Positions 5,394-5,823 of a stretch of 5,823 nucleotides of DNA are shown here, piece after piece (the stretch's first letter is position 1; each line of letters begins with the position of its first letter). The position numbers were made by a program, and so were the translations under genes. The stretch lies in NCBI GenBank assembly GCA_003220195.1, contig QHRT01000258.1, positions 546 through 6,368 of the forward strand. Reading direction: 5' to 3'. The notes beneath the pieces are model-generated. The model was not told where the DNA came from. It did no database searches and saw only the letters and a list, made by a program, of their open reading frames with translations. The stretch is from Candidatus Rokuibacteriota bacterium (GTDB taxonomy: Bacteria; Methylomirabilota; Methylomirabilia; Rokubacteriales; CSP1-6).

Positions 5394-5823
5394 TTACTTC
5401 TTGAGCGGAGGGGCGGCGATGGCGAGCCGCTTGGCCTCCTTGTTCTCGGCCCACTTGTTCGGATCGTCGCTCGAGACCTGCATCACGTAGTACGAGGCCT
5501 TCTTCGGATCGCCCTTGTCGTCGAAATCGATCGCGCCGGTCATGCCAGAGTACTTCACCTTCCGGATCGCGGCCGTCACGGCGTCGCGCGTCGGCGCCTT
5601 GCCACCGGCCACGACGGAATCGATCGCCCGGAGCGCGATGTCGGTTGCCACGTACGACTCCGCGGCGTACGGTTCGGGGTTCTTGCCGAATTTTTTCTTG
5701 TACTCCTCGGCGAACTGCTTGGCCTGCGGGCTCGACGCCGGCGCTGCCGCGGTCGTGTAGTACATCCCGACCACCGCCTTGCCGGCGATCTTGACCAGAT
5801 CGGAGGAGTCGAGACCGTCGGGA
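5394..5823 (-). CDS. Periplasmic substrate-binding protein, LivJ/LivK-like, C-terminal part (start beyond window)
   Basis: The frame is open from the window edge to a TAA at 5396-5394, giving the last 142 residues of a protein usually about 370-420 long. The visible part reads PDGLDSSDLVKIAGKAVVGMYYTT, then QFAEEYKKKFGKNPEPYAAESYVATDIALRAID in its middle, then IRKVKYSGMTGAIDFDDKGDPKKASYYVMQV, ending in PPLKK. This is the typical C-terminal lobe of type I periplasmic binding proteins of the Liv family (Peripla_BP_6 type): the Y-A-A-ES-Y-AT-D helix, the GxxGxIxFDxKGD element and a closing beta strand. A GTG at 5774 could be mistaken for a start but is internal, because the homologous sequence continues upstream. 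It would bind the ligand in the periplasm and deliver it to LivH-LivM. The ligand-contact residues lie mostly in the missing part, so the substrate cannot be inferred. The operon promoter and signal peptide are also outside the window. Confidence 0.93.
   Translation of the reverse strand, partial: PDGLDSSDLVKIAGKAVVGMYYTTAAAPASSPQAKQFAEEYKKKFGKNPEPYAAESYVATDIALRAIDSVVAGGKAPTRDAVTAAIRKVKYSGMTGAIDFDDKGDPKKASYYVMQVSSDDPNKWAENKEAKRLAIAAPPLKK

Noticed and set aside
5772..5774. GTG at 5774 as the start of a 126-residue binding protein
   Set aside because: The same frame continues upstream to the window edge with typical binding-protein sequence (GLDSSDLVKIAGKA), so the gene is merely cut by the window.

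Overview
The window is about two-thirds G+C by eye. All seven genes I can support lie on the minus strand, so transcription runs from high to low coordinates. The content is a bacterial branched-chain amino acid (Liv/HAAT family) ABC transporter operon. A small hot-dog fold gene follows it, and then the start of a large multi-pass glycosyltransferase-like gene. The high G+C, tight gene packing and heavy use of TGA stops, together with this type of liv cassette and an 'NPHYRGL/HPLRAESVAW' GT-C protein, suggest a soil- or sediment-type Gram-negative lineage. Methylomirabilota/Rokubacteria, Acidobacteriota or a deltaproteobacterial relative would fit. This is an inference from style, and no marker gene in the window fixes the taxonomy.

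Layout in transcription order. 5823-5394 is the C-terminal part of the periplasmic substrate-binding protein; its start lies beyond the window. 5374-5334 is a perfect 13-bp stem-loop in the gap before the permease. 5326-4355 is livH and 4354-3026 is livM, the two permeases. 3029-2238 is livG and 2225-1524 is livF, the two ATPases. 1519-1061 is a MaoC-like hot-dog protein. 1060-975 is an 86-nt gap with two hairpins and four G-runs. 974-1 is the first 324 codons of a membrane GT-C/PMT-like protein, which runs off the window.

The binding protein would capture a ligand in the periplasm and deliver it to the LivH-LivM channel, driven by LivG-LivF ATP hydrolysis. The substrate is not proven: this transporter family also includes members for urea, amides and aromatic acids. 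The genes from the binding protein to the MaoC-like gene are nearly contiguous (TGA|GTG abutment, ATGA overlap, 12-nt and 4-nt gaps) and look like one transcript. The MaoC-like gene suggests a link between uptake and acyl-CoA metabolism, but both hydratase catalytic positions appear to be phenylalanine, so it is probably not an ordinary enoyl-CoA hydratase.

This is mostly an ordinary transporter operon. The points worth a second look are the altered MaoC active site, the stem-loop between the binding-protein and permease genes, the structured G-rich leader directly against the glycosyltransferase start codon, and the in-phase single-stop junctions inside the transporter. I saw no CRISPR array, insertion sequence, tRNA, rRNA or defence gene. 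No complete promoter can be assigned; the operon promoter is presumably beyond position 5823.
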